Origin: Cytauxzoon felis
Lineage: Eukaryota; Apicomplexa; Aconoidasida; Piroplasmida; Theileriidae
Length of the DNA: 33,309 nt
Direction: 5' to 3'
Assembly: GCA_020283715.1 (NCBI GenBank)
Contig: JAIQCW010000173.1
Span: 1 to 33,309, forward strand
Of this stretch, positions 8,219 through 18,817 are shown piece by piece (position 1 is the stretch's first letter; the number at the start of each line of letters is the position of its first letter). A program made the translations under genes and the position numbers. The notes under the pieces are model-generated. The model was not told the origin of the DNA. It was given only the letters and a program-made list of their open reading frames with translations, and searched no databases.

Positions 8219-10516
8219 TCACTTCTTCTTAGGCTTAATAGTCTTTGATGTATCCTTCTTTCTAAAGCGATCTGGACCTTCTTCAGCCCTTATTCTCTTT
8301 TGATACTGCTCCTCTCTATACTTTAATAATTTAGCACGTAATCTTTCCAATCGCTCCTCATGTAATTTCAATGCAGCTTGATACTCCTCAGGATATAAAA
8401 TAGGTATCCAATCCTCACCATATGCACATGAAAAATCCTCCATCTTATCAACATCTATACCACGTTTCCTCATCAATTCACGGTTACGCTCATCACGACG
8501 TTTCCTATAAAAATGTTAATCAAATCCATTCGCCATTCCACCTGAGGTTACAACATTGTCCTCCACTAGGCGTCTCACTCGAGGTCCAATACAACTCTCA
8601 TCCACTCGCCGTGGTGGCTTCTTCCAATTACCTATCTCTAAAGAGTAGAGCCACTCCCGGAGATCGTGGCGATGATGGAGTAGTGGATTGGACCTCGAGT
8701 GGAGAACCTGGAAGCGATCCACGGGAGCTGGAAGGGGAAGTAAATAAGGAAGCTGTCTGCAAGACAAAAGAACGAGGAGTGGAGTAGAGAGTAGGATTGG
8801 ACTTCGAGTGGAGATCAAATCGGTAGATAAGGCTTATCACGTTATAGTTTATAGAATGAGTATTTTATCATACCTGTATGCGGCAAGTTGTTTTTCATAC
8901 ATATCACGCATTGTGAGTCCGGCATCTCGTACAATGAATGGTTCATTATATTTAATGAGTACTCTACGTTTTTTCATTGTACCCCAATATAATAAACGTA
9001 ATAGACGCATTGATTCTATATTATATTTACGACTCTTATGCATGTTAGCCATTAAATCCATAAAACGACGTAATAAATCTATGTCATTCTTTATATCAAT
9101 ACGCCTAAATGAAATAAATATACTCAAAAGTATCATATAAAAGTGTTAACCATAGAAGGTCGTCCACCCGAGGTCCAATCCAACTCTCTTCGTCTTGCAG
9201 ACAGCTCTTCCAATTACCCATCTCTAAAGAGTAGAGCCACTCCCGGAGATCGTGGCGGAAGTGGAAGATGAGGTGTATGGTACATGACCTCAAGTGGAAC
9301 CCGTAGCTGATCTCAGGGAAGCGGAGGGGGAAATAAATGGAAGAGCTGTCTGCAAGACGATGAAAGAACCAATAGGGGACAGATGGAATGTTCATCGGTA
9401 AATGTATTCTAACTTCAGCAAACCTGGCATATTTCCTTAATAATCTGCATGCGGTTGCGAGATCTTCTTTATCAACGGCATCTCTGAAATTTTGTGTTGC
9501 TATTTTGACGTGTTCTTCTGTGCATCTACGTGGTCTTGATAGGAATGGACATATACGATCAATATCGAGTTTCTATATTGGAATTTTGAAGTTTATTAAT
9601 GATGAAATTATTAAAGCGTTGAGATGTACATGTTTAAACTTACATTTCGTATCTTCCTTCTATATGCCAACTTTTTAAATGGTTTCAGCCTCTGGTAATT
9701 CCATAGACATGTGATTAATTTCTTATGCTTAGCCCTTAATAAACGATGATATAACTCTCTAGCAAGTTTTAATCTTGACTTTTTATCAATATTTTTAAAA
9801 TGTGTAATAAGTTTTCTATAATTTGACATGTCATGTACATGTATAGGCTCTTCTACTGTAGCTTTAGGCTCAATATAATCATTAGAATAATCTGGTACAT
9901 CTGGTGGTATTTCACCTGGTTTTAACCATACATATAAAGTACGTGATTCTAAGTCCTGCTGATTTACGTGTTGTATTATGTATCTAGACACTAAGAATTT
10001 AATCGTAGAATCTAAATTCTCTGGTTGTGGATACTCATACTTTAATCTAGAATTCATCAAATGATGAAAATCATTTAGAAATAATTGACAATCACGCTGA
10101 TTCAATAAGCCCTTGTTATCCATCAATAGACGTCGTATAGAATGAAAATCATCCATCTCCAAAAAATATCTTAACTGCTTGATTAATACACGACGATCAT
10201 AAATTTTACCGTATATATTATCAAGATTATAAATATTCACGCCATTAAAATCAGTTAGACGTGTATTATAATTTATAACCGATGGGTCATGACTACGTAA
10301 CAGATTCTCATAATCCAACGCCAATCTCTTCTTTACTACACTATCTGGTAATATCTCTATACTCATTTTAGGCCTTGATAATATATACCACGACTTCCTA
10401 GTACCATCTGCGATTGTTGTTGGTGATAACCAACATTCAATATATACCACGCTTACATTTTCACTAATCACTACGACCAAGATACCATAAAATACACTAA
10501 GTAATGAACTAGGCAT
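8219..10516 (-). CDS. Unrecognised 4-exon gene, basic helical protein
   Basis: Exons: 10516-9644, 9572-9424, 9104-8874, 8504-8219. All phases agree (0, 2, 2), giving about 512 residues. I do not recognise a family. The first ~30 residues are hydrophobic (LLSVFYGILVVVI), possibly a signal anchor or mitochondrial lead. An upstream in-frame segment from an ATG at 10624, joined through a GTGTAG intron, could provide a different N-terminus. The remainder is rich in Arg/Lys/Leu helices. The C-terminus is charged (KYREEQYQKRIRAEEGPDR, then a Lys-rich end). It looks like a conserved piroplasm structural or RNA-associated protein; a mitoribosomal role is only a guess. Exon 2 could instead extend past the GTTTGC donor, which would break phase with exon 3. 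Introns 2 and 3 carry repeats R8 and R7. Confidence 0.7.
8537..8812. repeat. Interspersed repeat cluster R7, in intron 3 of the gene at 8219-10516
   Basis: E, D and C on the plus strand (antisense to the host), with arms at both ends. The host-5' end reads CCACTCGAAGTCC. Confidence 0.85.
9163..9362. repeat. Interspersed repeat cluster R8, in intron 2 of the gene at 8219-10516
   Basis: Arm, D, arm, B on the plus strand, antisense to the host. It begins CCACCCGAGGTCCAATCC and ends at the CTGTCTGCAAGACGA tail of B without a clear closing arm. Confidence 0.82.
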
Positions 10517-11176
10517 TTAACACTCGTCTACATTTTTAATTTTATATCTACACCTCCCCATCGTAGAGCGATGAATAGAAGGATGTAAATCAACAGTAGT
10601 TCCTAAACCAAATCCATTCTCCATAAATTGAACAAAAATAATTATATTTAAGTATTTATATAATAATTTCTAGATGTTCATGTGCTAACGTTCGAGATAG
10701 CAAGAGGTGATGTCATCTATACAGGTGACCGATGGATACTTGATAAAAACACTTAATTACAATACACATTAGCTAGATTCTGTTAATAGACTTATATGTT
10801 TTTAATTTGGTTTTAATTTAATGTGAAAATGTGTATAATTTGATACCAGAATCATGTCATTAACCACCGACAGACTTCCATCAGTAGAGGCTTAAATATA
10901 CTATAACATCACTTTAAATCTCACAATTTATGTAATTTCGCTATAAACTCGTTGAAATTGAACTAAACCAAATGTATGATATGCTATCAATAAATGGAAA
11001 ATTTTTGCGCACATTAGAAAATGCATACAGTTTCGTGTATCTATAGAGGTACAAGTGTAATTTTAAGTTGTTGTATATGCGTATATATTTATATATAGAT
11101 AGATAAACGCCTATTTTTAATATTTGGTTGCTAGTTTGTACATAAAATCATATTGACATGGGAATTTATAGCCAAT
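10517..11176. promoter_or_regulatory. Divergent intergenic region, 660 nt
   Basis: It separates the minus-strand gene ending upstream from the plus-strand secreted-protein gene. Apart from the possible extra exon at 10624-10539 for the minus gene, I see no ORF, repeat cluster or RNA gene. It should hold promoters for both directions; no specific motif is identified. Confidence 0.45.
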
Positions 11177-13250
11177 ATGATCCATTGTAAATGTATAGCA
11201 TTTCTATTTTTATCGTTGTTGCTATATCTCAATGACACTGGATTAGCTGAATGCACAAGTATAACTTTACTTCCCGGTAATTTGATTTCAACTTAAGCCT
11301 TAAATTACTTGCATATAGACAAAGCTAATGATTTGTTTGCATCACAAGATGGCATAACAAGTGTAAGTAGTTTTCACAATTTTTTTACATTATAAATAGG
11401 TAGGGGATAGCATCAGCATTGGTGGTAGCACGAGAAACTTGAAGAGGAAGAAGAAGTATACCGTAAATAAAGTTAAAAAGAGCAAGAAAAAGCCCAGGCA
11501 AAAGGGTAAGAAATTAAGATCACACAAACTAGTCGCGGCTAAAGAGAAGTATACAGTAAAGGATACTAGTGACGATTTCCTCCCAATTGCTGAAGAGAGG
11601 AAAGTAGAGGATGAAAACGACGGCTCTAGTGATGTTAACGACATTACGTACAATGATGAAGCCAATGAAGGATCTGTGAGCACAGGCAAATTTGATGATT
11701 CAAAGGGTGAAGTAAATGATGCATCTATGAACGAAGGTGATGAAAGCAGCGGATCATCAAGCACCGAAGGTGAAAAATCGAGTTCTGGAGATACCTCAGA
11801 TAGTGTAACGGATAACATATCAAGCACTGAAGATAATGCATCTGACATTGACCTCTCTCAATCGAAAACATCAAGTACGATCAGTACGTCAGAAACTGTT
11901 GATGAGAAGGATGAGTTGATAGAAACATTTGGTGAGAGTGTGAAGATGTTTAAAGCAAATAATAAGTACTGGGATCCAGAACTATTGGAACCAGAGGTTG
12001 TTATCAACGACTGGTTTGCTATACTGGATGGCAAGAAATTTCGCACCCTAGAAAATAGTAGGCATAAAATACCATACGTATCTGACGAAGAATTCAAATA
12101 TAATGTTGAATATGTAAAGAATAAAGCATTGACATCCCCCGATTTATATAATTATTACACATCTGGGGCCCGATATAATGGCATTGATGATGAGGATGAT
12201 AATAAAAAGTATAATATACCACTTTATCTCGAGGTTGGTGAATCAAATTACGTCAATTCAATCAGGGCCAGTATCAGTAGCATCAGGAGTACTAATGGGT
12301 ATAGTGGGGTAAAATCCCCTAATAATTCTTTATTGAGTGAAGAGAATACATTAGATGAATCTAATTTACATTTAGAGGATAAGGAAAATATAACTGTTGA
12401 GAGTAGTACAAGTTTGGATGAACAAGATGATAGAGTCAGCCAACACTCAGACGATATTGGAAAAGGTGAGCGAATCGGTGACCGACGCGATGGAATGGAT
12501 GAGGGACACGATGAACGATATTCTTCCAAATCCACTGGAGGGTCTAGTAGGAGTGACACAGCAAGCGACGGAAACAGTAGTGGATACCTCCAAGGGAGTC
12601 GTGGACAGGCTGTGGGTCAAACTTTGAGCGACGATACCAATTCTAACGATAAAGGGACCCAAACAGACTTTGATTCCGATAATGAGGGAATAAAATCTAA
12701 AACTACATCGCATGATACATCATCGAGTGAGGGGGGTTTTAATGAAGCGAGTGGGTCTGATGAGGGGATGAGCTCTGGCGCTTCCAGTGAAGAAACTTTG
12801 TCGAATGAATCTTCAACGTCATTTAATTCTTCCTCATCTTCTTCATTGGTGCAAAAGACTGTAGCAGATGAGGAGGGCATTGGTTCATCACTAGATGATG
12901 ACAATTTGAAATCCTCTAGTACATCATCAGACGCTACAGTTGAGACTAATGAAGCAGACTCTTCTTCCATTGATTCCACCAAATCTTCGAATGATGTCAG
13001 CACATCATCAAGTGACACTGGTGCTGAATTGGAGGATGATGTTCCACCTCCACTACCATCTACTCCTCCACCGTCATTGACGCAAGATGAGAGACGTAGG
13101 AGGTTCCTTCAGTCCATGCTTGATGAAGATGATACAGTTTTAAAGAAGTATGTTCAAAAGGATGTGAATGATTTAGATGAAGTCGAGTGTAAAAAAGAAC
13201 TAAAACTACTCAGAAGAAAATTAAAGGCATTACAAGAAGTGAAGGAGTAG
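11177..13250 (+). CDS. Secreted acidic Ser/Asp/Glu-rich protein, unknown function
   Basis: Exons: 11177-11276, 11319-11362, 11400-13250 (donors GTAATT and GTAAGT; acceptors ATATAG and AAATAG; phases 1 and 0), giving 664 residues. The first exon encodes a clear signal peptide (CIAFLFLSLLLYLNDTGLAE). A strongly basic Lys-rich block follows, then a long acidic, Ser-rich low-complexity region. A folded-looking island sits at about residues 220-320 (WDPELLEPEVVINDWFAIL, then YVSDEEFKYNVEYVKN). More Ser/Asp/Glu repeats follow. Near the end there is a Pro-rich PPPLPSTPPP and a charged helical tail (DERRRRFLQSMLDEDD). I do not recognise the family. Such architecture is common among apicomplexan secreted or exported proteins, so a parasite-specific secreted protein is likely. 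Base composition is less AT-biased than the neighbours, and no repeat cluster touches it. Only 35 nt separate its stop from the ALG14 stop (convergent). Confidence 0.85.
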
Positions 13251-13285
13251 GGGATGTTGTGTGGCATTGTGAATATCGACCAACT

Positions 13286-14092
13286 TCAATACCACAATTT
13301 CCCCTCTGTTAATGTTCCGAGATATTTGGATTTTTTATATTTCATACAGAGCTGAGGCCAAGTTACAATGAATAAATCTGTTATAGTGTATGATATCAAG
13401 CCACTTGTAGAGAGATTGTCTGTACGACATAGGCTTTCAATATACAGTAATTTCGTAAATCTTGCGAAGATAAGCTATTAAATTTATTATATTTTAATAC
13501 ATTTACATGGAAATTTACATTTAATATACGTGTAGCCGTGCATATACCGATGCAAATTCCAGGGCCATTCATTACTATCTGGGAGAAAGTTATTGATATT
13601 CCAGAGTTCAACATACTAGATTTGGATTTAACTTATATATAATCATTAATGATGAAACAGTTGACTTAATTAATAGGTTTATACAGTTGAGTATATTATT
13701 ATTATGTAAAAATGGTACAGGTATACTATAGAATTGAACGTCGTCATGGTAACCTGAGTAGAGCTGATGAAGGAAATGTAGTCATTAATATGGACAAACC
13801 TAGAGATTTTAACTCCCTACTAATTTTACATTTACACATTTCATTGTCAAGACCATGAATAAATGTTAAATCATGTCTATTTAATTCTAATAATTTCAAC
13901 ACCTCTATCATCTCCCGAGTATGACCACCTATAATTATATACATGTAGCAGTATTAATATGGATATATACTTAATAGACATACCCCCTCCTAGTACAATC
14001 AAAGTTTTTAAATTACCACTAATAGAAGCTCTACTACATTTAATTTTGTAAAAATAAATTATTATAAATATTATTATTATTATTTTATACAT
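13286..14092 (-). CDS. ALG14: UDP-GlcNAc transferase membrane subunit ALG14
   Basis: ALG14 anchors the catalytic ALG13 subunit to the ER and together they add the second GlcNAc to dolichol-PP-GlcNAc. Exons: 14092-13984, 13928-13800, 13753-13617, 13578-13519, 13474-13286. Introns are 38-55 nt and phases agree; the product is 207 residues. An N-terminal hydrophobic segment (KIIIIIFIIIYFY) is the membrane anchor. The LGGGGHTREM glycine motif spans the first splice. KLNPNLIVMNGPGICIGIC matches the family PDLVLCNGPGTCVPIC motif. The tail YIESLCRTDNLSTSGLI...FIVTWPQL matches VYVESICRVETLSMSGK...FIVQWP. The start ATG lies inside the last codons of the upstream EngB-like gene in another frame (13-nt overlap). 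No later ATG would retain the membrane anchor. Confidence 0.92.
14080..14092 (-). other. 13-nt overlap of EngB-like 3' end and ALG14 5' end
   Basis: The EngB-like reading frame stops at TAA 14082-14080 and the ALG14 ATG is at 14092-14090, same strand, different frame. The EngB-like tail and the ALG14 membrane anchor are therefore encoded by the same bases. Confidence 0.75.
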
Positions 14093-17000
14093 CTATTTTT
14101 ATAATTGTATGATATGTACGATAATGATAACCTCAACTCTTCTATACCCAGATTATACAGAGATGATGTGGAATGTACGTATTTATCAACATTATTATAA
14201 CCAATCAATATATCTATAACCTTTAAATATAATAAATGTAATTCCTGTGGCTAAAGTAAAAAAAATTAATTGTAAACATCGGGGATTCCATACAACTTAC
14301 CCTTAATGATTCACACTTTGTAAATATCACCTTGAATGGTATACCCATCTCATCCAACATGCTCCAACACTTGAAATCTTCCTTCACTGGCCCATTCATG
14401 CAATCTATCAGCGATAACACCAAGTATAAACTAGAGATGAATCATCAAATACACACACATACCTCGACGATTTAACAAAATATTTATTAATCAACGTCGA
14501 CCACTCATTTCTAAGACTCTAAATCAATGAAATGATGAAGAAGATATATACATCGAAATTTAGATCGTAGCGTTAGTATATACCTGAGATCCTTTCCTTG
14601 TCTTGCAGACGGCCTCTTGTATTTACTTCCCCTTCCAGCTCCCGTAGATCGCTTCCAGGTATTATAGTCGATGCATGTTCCTCCGGGTTGAACTTCCTGT
14701 TCTTAGGGGTTGACTTATTTACGTTCTTCCGGGTAGAATTACATCCATTTCAGTTCCATTATGCCTAACCTTTTCTATCTTAAATGTATTACTTGCACCA
14801 CTTCTAGAATGTTTGTATCCAGTGTAACCAGTAACTGGAACAGTAGCAGTTCCTACATTAATTCCCTTACCAGTCACAGAAGTTAAACCATAATTTTGAT
14901 TATTCTTCTTCTCCAATTGAATTTCCACTCTATTGCTAGGTTCATCCTCAATTACAGTCTTAACATCCTCTACAGCATCATTAACAGATTCAGAGCTTTG
15001 CTTAGTCCAGGAATTGCCAGTCGTATAATAATAAATATAATATTTATTAGCCTTCTTTAACTTTAATACCTCCTCATTAGCATTTTTCTTATAATGATAT
15101 AATTCATCAACACCAGTTTTCTCACTGCTAATAGCTGTATTTAAACCTTTAGTGGGATCAGCTTCATGATCAGCAGAATCACCACCTTCAGCAGCTTTTT
15201 TGCCTTCAACTGTTATATCAAATGTTCCACTTTTAGGCGTATATGTAGTTTTACTCCAATCTGAAGTGGGATTATTCCTATCTGTATTCATAGTAGTTGT
15301 ACCTCCATTAATAGTTAGTGTACCATCAGCCTGATTAACATTTATTGTAACTGTTGGAGGAGTACCAGAAGATTCATTCGCGCTTCCTCCACTGGGATTC
15401 ATTTGATTCACTTGATCCCATGTCCATAATCTGAAAAATAATAGAGTTCGTCGTTTAGTAGAGACTTAATAAAAGTATATCAACTTTAATATCAACCTGA
15501 TCTTTAATTTGATTAACAAGATTTAGAAGATCTTGATCAGTAGCTGTCACGGGTTCTTTTGCTTGATCTTTCCATGTACCACCACCAGTACCACTTGTAT
15601 TAGTGTTATAAAATATCTTCGCGTCACTTGAAGTCTTAACCTTCAAAGCGCCTTTAGGACTCTTTACATAATAATACACTTCATAGACATTCTCAATATT
15701 ATTCGCTTCAGGTAATGTAGCAGTATTACTACTATCATACTTTATATCCTTTCTCAAAGTAAATTGTCCTCCAGCTGCTAATGAGTGGATATAGAGTTGG
15801 AAACCTACAACATCATTCATTTTGGTAACTTTCATCGTACTACTCCCAGTTCCATAAGTTTTAGTTCCACCTACAGTAGTAGGTGTATTACTAATATCCA
15901 ATTGAATTGTTGTTTGCGTTGTATCAGGTTACTACATTAATAATAATAGTCATAACAGTGTCCACTTGATCACCAGTGAAACCACCATAAGTATGTCTAT
16001 CATTAGAAGAATTTACTAGTTGATAATCATTTCTAATAGCAGCAGGAAGTGGTTGACCATCTTCTAATTCGTTGTGATTTGGTCCACCCGGATTATAGTT
16101 TGTTACAGTAGCTTCATCACCTTGGCCACCCTTCCTTTGTATCCTTAAAGTACAATCTGTTAGTTTTGTAACGGTATATTTAGAATTATGTATGGTATGG
16201 TTGGTATAATCAGGTTGATTATAACCAGGAGCTAATGAATTTCTAACACCGTAATTTGTTGACAATACAATTCATAACCTGGGAGCGATCTCAGGGAAGC
16301 GGAGGGGAAAGTAAATAGAGTGGCCTCCACGGCTAGTGGAAAGGAATAACCTCAAGTGATACAGTTTTCAGTATAGGTCTTTGGTGAAAATAGCCACTTT
16401 CATGTAGCTTTGATAAATATAAAATATACTTACATTTGGTACTTTGGAGCATCCATATCCTGGTAGATCGACTAGTGATAGTTGTTTTCCTAGATCGAAT
16501 GTGAATAAATGTCTTGTTCGTCCCTTTAATAAAATTTCTATGAACTATTAGTACCACATACAGCTGTTTTAGATACTGGTGCGAACTTTGGATCCTTTAG
16601 AAGTTTGGCATTGGATCTCTAAAGAGGTTATATTGATAGCGTAACGGGTGAAATTTACGTAATCGCGTGCGAAATGTGGAATAGTTTTCCCATAAATTAA
16701 AGTATTAATGAGACTTGATTTGCCTACATTGGAATATCCGATAAATGCGATCTGAAGTTGTTAATTGGAATTGGATGGAATAATACCTGTGGTATATTTT
16801 TAATTGGTGCCTTATCAATGGTATCAGCAACATAAATTGGGTTAGAGGAGACACTGTTCTTGAACAATTCTCTGGAATACTTGACCTAAGTAATGTAAAT
16901 CAAACACGAAAGCCGACTTACGACATTATCCTTCAGCCATGGTGTAGAAGTATCATTGAAATTGAAACGATTAATAAATGGCCTAGCTAAATATGGTTCT

Positions 17001-17094
17001 ATTACAATGAGATTGACACATTTACTATTATTATAGTACCTGATTTCATCTCAAGAGTACCTCTGGTATATAACAACAGACATGATGTCTTCAT
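14080..17094 (-). CDS. EngB/YihA-type GTPase (GTPBP8-like), 9 exons
   Basis: TRAFAC-class GTPase related to bacterial EngB (ribosome large-subunit assembly); the eukaryotic forms act in mitochondria or plastids. Exons: 17094-17040, 16998-16922, 16885-16787, 16751-16659, 16618-16562, 16523-16434, 14518-14463, 14430-14301, 14250-14080; all phases agree, 275 residues. G1 is GYSNVGKSSLIN; the switch I/G2 region is VSKTAGRTRHLFTF, created by an exact splice; G3 is VDLPGYGCSKVP; G4 is FTKCES in place of TKxD. The Cys-Glu change at the G4 Asp is notable and may alter guanine specificity. The N-terminus could be a targeting sequence (apicoplast or mitochondrion; undecided). Intron 6 (16433-14519) is 1.9 kb and holds repeats R10 and R9 around antigen-like ORFs; other introns are about 30-60 nt. 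Confidence 0.9.
14583..14740. repeat. Interspersed repeat cluster R9, EngB-like intron 6 (3' side)
   Basis: C (minus, host-sense) followed leftwards on the plus strand by module F units. In host sense the F module starts directly at the GTAATT donor-like end of the antigen-like ORF 14719-15411. Confidence 0.83.
14719..15424 (-). pseudogene. Antigen-like ORF block c, nested in EngB-like intron
   Basis: Open from a TTTTCAG acceptor at about 15425 down to a donor-like GTAATT near 14741. Thr/Gly/Ser-rich, beta-like. It contains LKKANKYYIYYY and a C-terminal VTGYTGYKHSRSGASNTFKI motif shared with the cassette at 178-728. It lies on the same strand as the host. The incoming phase (2) does not match the only plausible donors of the preceding ORF block. 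There is no start codon context or signal peptide. It is probably an internal piece of a secreted antigen gene captured between repeats. Confidence 0.5.
15455..15925 (-). pseudogene. Antigen-like ORF block b, nested in EngB-like intron
   Basis: Open block with ENVYEVYYYVKSPKGALKVK, a pattern similar to NKYYIYYY in block c. It is therefore probably one of two tandem domains of the same protein. It adjoins block a (15924-16265) without any AG/GT splice signal between them. The change of frame at 15925-15935 looks like a one-base indel. Confidence 0.5.
15924..16265 (-). pseudogene. Antigen-like ORF block a, nested in EngB-like intron
   Basis: A 113-codon block without an ATG start in a good context. 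An in-frame stop lies directly upstream, and repeat R10 replaces whatever preceded it. It contains a CTLRIQRKGG-like strand and ends DTVMTIIINVVT at the frame change into block b. The lost 5' end and the frameshift support calling the whole cassette decayed. Confidence 0.48.
16277..16361. repeat. Interspersed repeat cluster R10, EngB-like intron 6 (5' side)
   Basis: Short cluster: B-like module with a C-type beginning (CCTGGGAGCGATCTCAGGGA, a B/C hybrid), then E and an arm ending in TCAAGTGA. It is antisense to the host, as is R2, its counterpart in the cyclophilin intron. Confidence 0.83.
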
Positions 17095-17137
17095 AACACT
17101 TAAGGAATTATATCAAACAAACACATATAAATACATA

Positions 17138-17515
17138 TCAATCGTCAATTTCATTTACATCCTCTCTAATTTTTATATCATTTAGAAATCTCTGGGATTG
17201 TTTGTGTAAATGTTCCTCGCGTCTAATAATCATACGATCTATACTAGATAATTCATATTTTACATTCTTTTTAACATCAACTTCCTCTTTATTCTCCTTA
17301 TTATTATCTTTAGAAGTTTTCAATGGTATATTCTTCTTTTTATTCTTAACCTTCTTGACTTTTTTATCATGCGATTGCTCGGCCGTGACGACCTCTGAAG
17401 GTACACATTAATCATGAAATTTCACAACAAACATACTATCTTTATATTTAAATTCATCAATTAACTCTGCTTTTTTAATATTACATTGCTTCTCCAATAA
17501 TTCCAATGGATTCAT
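17138..17515 (-). CDS. Small Lys/Glu-rich protein, unknown function
   Basis: Two exons, 17515-17437 and 17394-17138, joined by a 42-nt intron (GTATGT donor, CCTTCAG acceptor, phase 1), giving 111 residues. Without the splice there is an in-frame stop at the junction. The N-terminus is MNPLELLEKQCNIKKAELID. The middle is very Lys-rich (KKVKKVKNKKKN) and the C-terminal third is predicted helical (RREEHLHKQSQRFLNDIKI). No family is recognised. A nuclear or nucleolar coiled-coil protein would fit the composition; that is an inference. It lies 43 nt upstream of the EngB-like start on the same strand. Confidence 0.7.
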
Positions 17516-17633
17516 TATGATCGATAACCTTACACATTATACTGTCTACCACTACGTATCATACTCTACCATCTCCCGTTACGTTATACATTATACTTAA
17601 GTCCACCATATTCTTCAAATAGCCATTTATTTC

Positions 17634-18104
17634 CTTGTCCTGCAGACAGCTCTCCACCTGAGGTTACAACCAGTGTTCCACTCGCCGTGGTGGCCTCTTC
17701 TAATTACCTATCTCTAAAGAGTATAGCCACTCCCAGAGATCGTGGCATTGTTAACCCGGAAGAACGTAAATGTGTCAACCCCTAAGAACAGGAATTCTAC
17801 CCGGAAGAACAGAAATCTATTCCACCCGAGTTCAATTTAACTCTGTTCCTCTTGCAGACAGCTCTCCACCTGAGATCCTTCCACTAGGCGTGGTGCCTTC
17901 TCTATTTACCTCCCCTCGGATTCCCGTAGATCATCCTCGGTATTCCACTTGAGGTTACATCACTACACTTTCGCCACGATCTCTGGGAGTGGCTATGCTC
18001 TTTAGAGATGAATAAATAGATGAAGCCACCACGGCGAGTGGAAGATAGTGATTGGACATCGAGTGGGATGTCTAGTGGAATACAAGGATCTAACCTCGGT
18101 GGAG
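17634..18104. repeat. Interspersed repeat cluster R11, intergenic (eL13 3' flank)
   Basis: Contains E, D (plus), F units, E, a C-like module, D (minus) and E, with arms. The two D copies are inverted to each other. It lies between the eL13 3' end and the small Lys-rich gene and is one of two clearly intergenic clusters. Confidence 0.85.
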
Positions 18105-18202
18105 GAGAGCTGATGATAGGTAGACCTCATTGTAAAGTACAATGAAATATGATGGGGGAGATACTCATATAATAAGTGGTTGAAGATATTAAGTTTATTG
18201 TA

Positions 18203-18817
18203 TTATGTGGTTGTAGATGTTTTTTTGGCTTTGGCTGCTCTTCTAGCTGAGCGTAGTTTATGATAGACTTTGGTATCGAGATCTTTTTGGGTGATTGATC
18301 TGGGTGGTTCATGTATGAAATCTTGTACAACAGGCATAACTTTTTTAATATCTTGTTTAACTAATGCTAATGATGAGAGTTTATCTCTAGGTGTATCATC
18401 AGGTATACCAGAGAAACCTTTTTTAGCATCTTTTTTCCTGGGTATAAGTACAAGTTTAGATAACCAAGTCTTAAGGCGATTAACATTAAGATTTAGACTT
18501 TCAGAACATTTATTACATCTTCTATGATCTACGGCTATACCAATTGAACTTGCAACTTTCTTACCGATTCCAGCAGCTTTTAATTCTTGTATAGTAAAAC
18601 CACGACCCAATCTCATTTTATAATTATAACGCCTACTAGGCATATGTACTAATGGTCTTAAATATCCATCAGGTACTATACCAGATGCCTTTGCTTTACG
18701 CTGACGTTTCAATCTGCGCGTCTTCTTACGTGACGCTTGATTCAATACAGCCTTTATATACTTCCCACTACACTTGACGCGATGGACATTCGGCAAAATG
18801 TTATTATGCTTAACCAT
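18203..18817 (-). CDS. RPL13: 60S ribosomal protein eL13 (RPL13)
   Basis: Single exon, 204 residues, matching eukaryotic eL13. It is a structural protein of the cytosolic large ribosomal subunit. Conserved features are [20 protein letters not shown] near the N-terminus, [34 protein letters not shown], and [20 protein letters not shown] (family: [20 protein letters not shown]). The C-terminal extension is basic. The start at 18817 is the only ATG that preserves the N-terminal basic segment. It is divergently arranged with uS9/RPS16, and the 885-nt region between them should contain both promoters. Confidence 0.96.
   Translation of the reverse strand: MVKHNNILPNVHRVKCSGKYIKAVLNQASRKKTRRLKRQRKAKASGIVPDGYLRPLVHMPSRRYNYKMRLGRGFTIQELKAAGIGKKVASSIGIAVDHRRCNKCSESLNLNVNRLKTWLSKLVLIPRKKDAKKGFSGIPDDTPRDKLSSLALVKQDIKKVMPVVQDFIHEPPRSITQKDLDTKVYHKLRSARRAAKAKKTSTTT

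Noticed and set aside
10690..10760. Possible tRNA (GTTCGAGAT resembling a T-loop)
   Set aside because: No matching acceptor stem, D-arm or anticodon arm could be found around it.
11390..13018. Several minus-strand Ser-rich ORFs
   Set aside because: Shadows of the plus-strand Ser/Asp-rich secreted protein; low-complexity codons leave the complement open.
13711..13860. Plus-strand ORF starting MVQVYYRIERRHGN
   Set aside because: It is antisense to ALG14 exons 2-3 and to the intron between them, whose splice sites and family motifs are clear on the minus strand.
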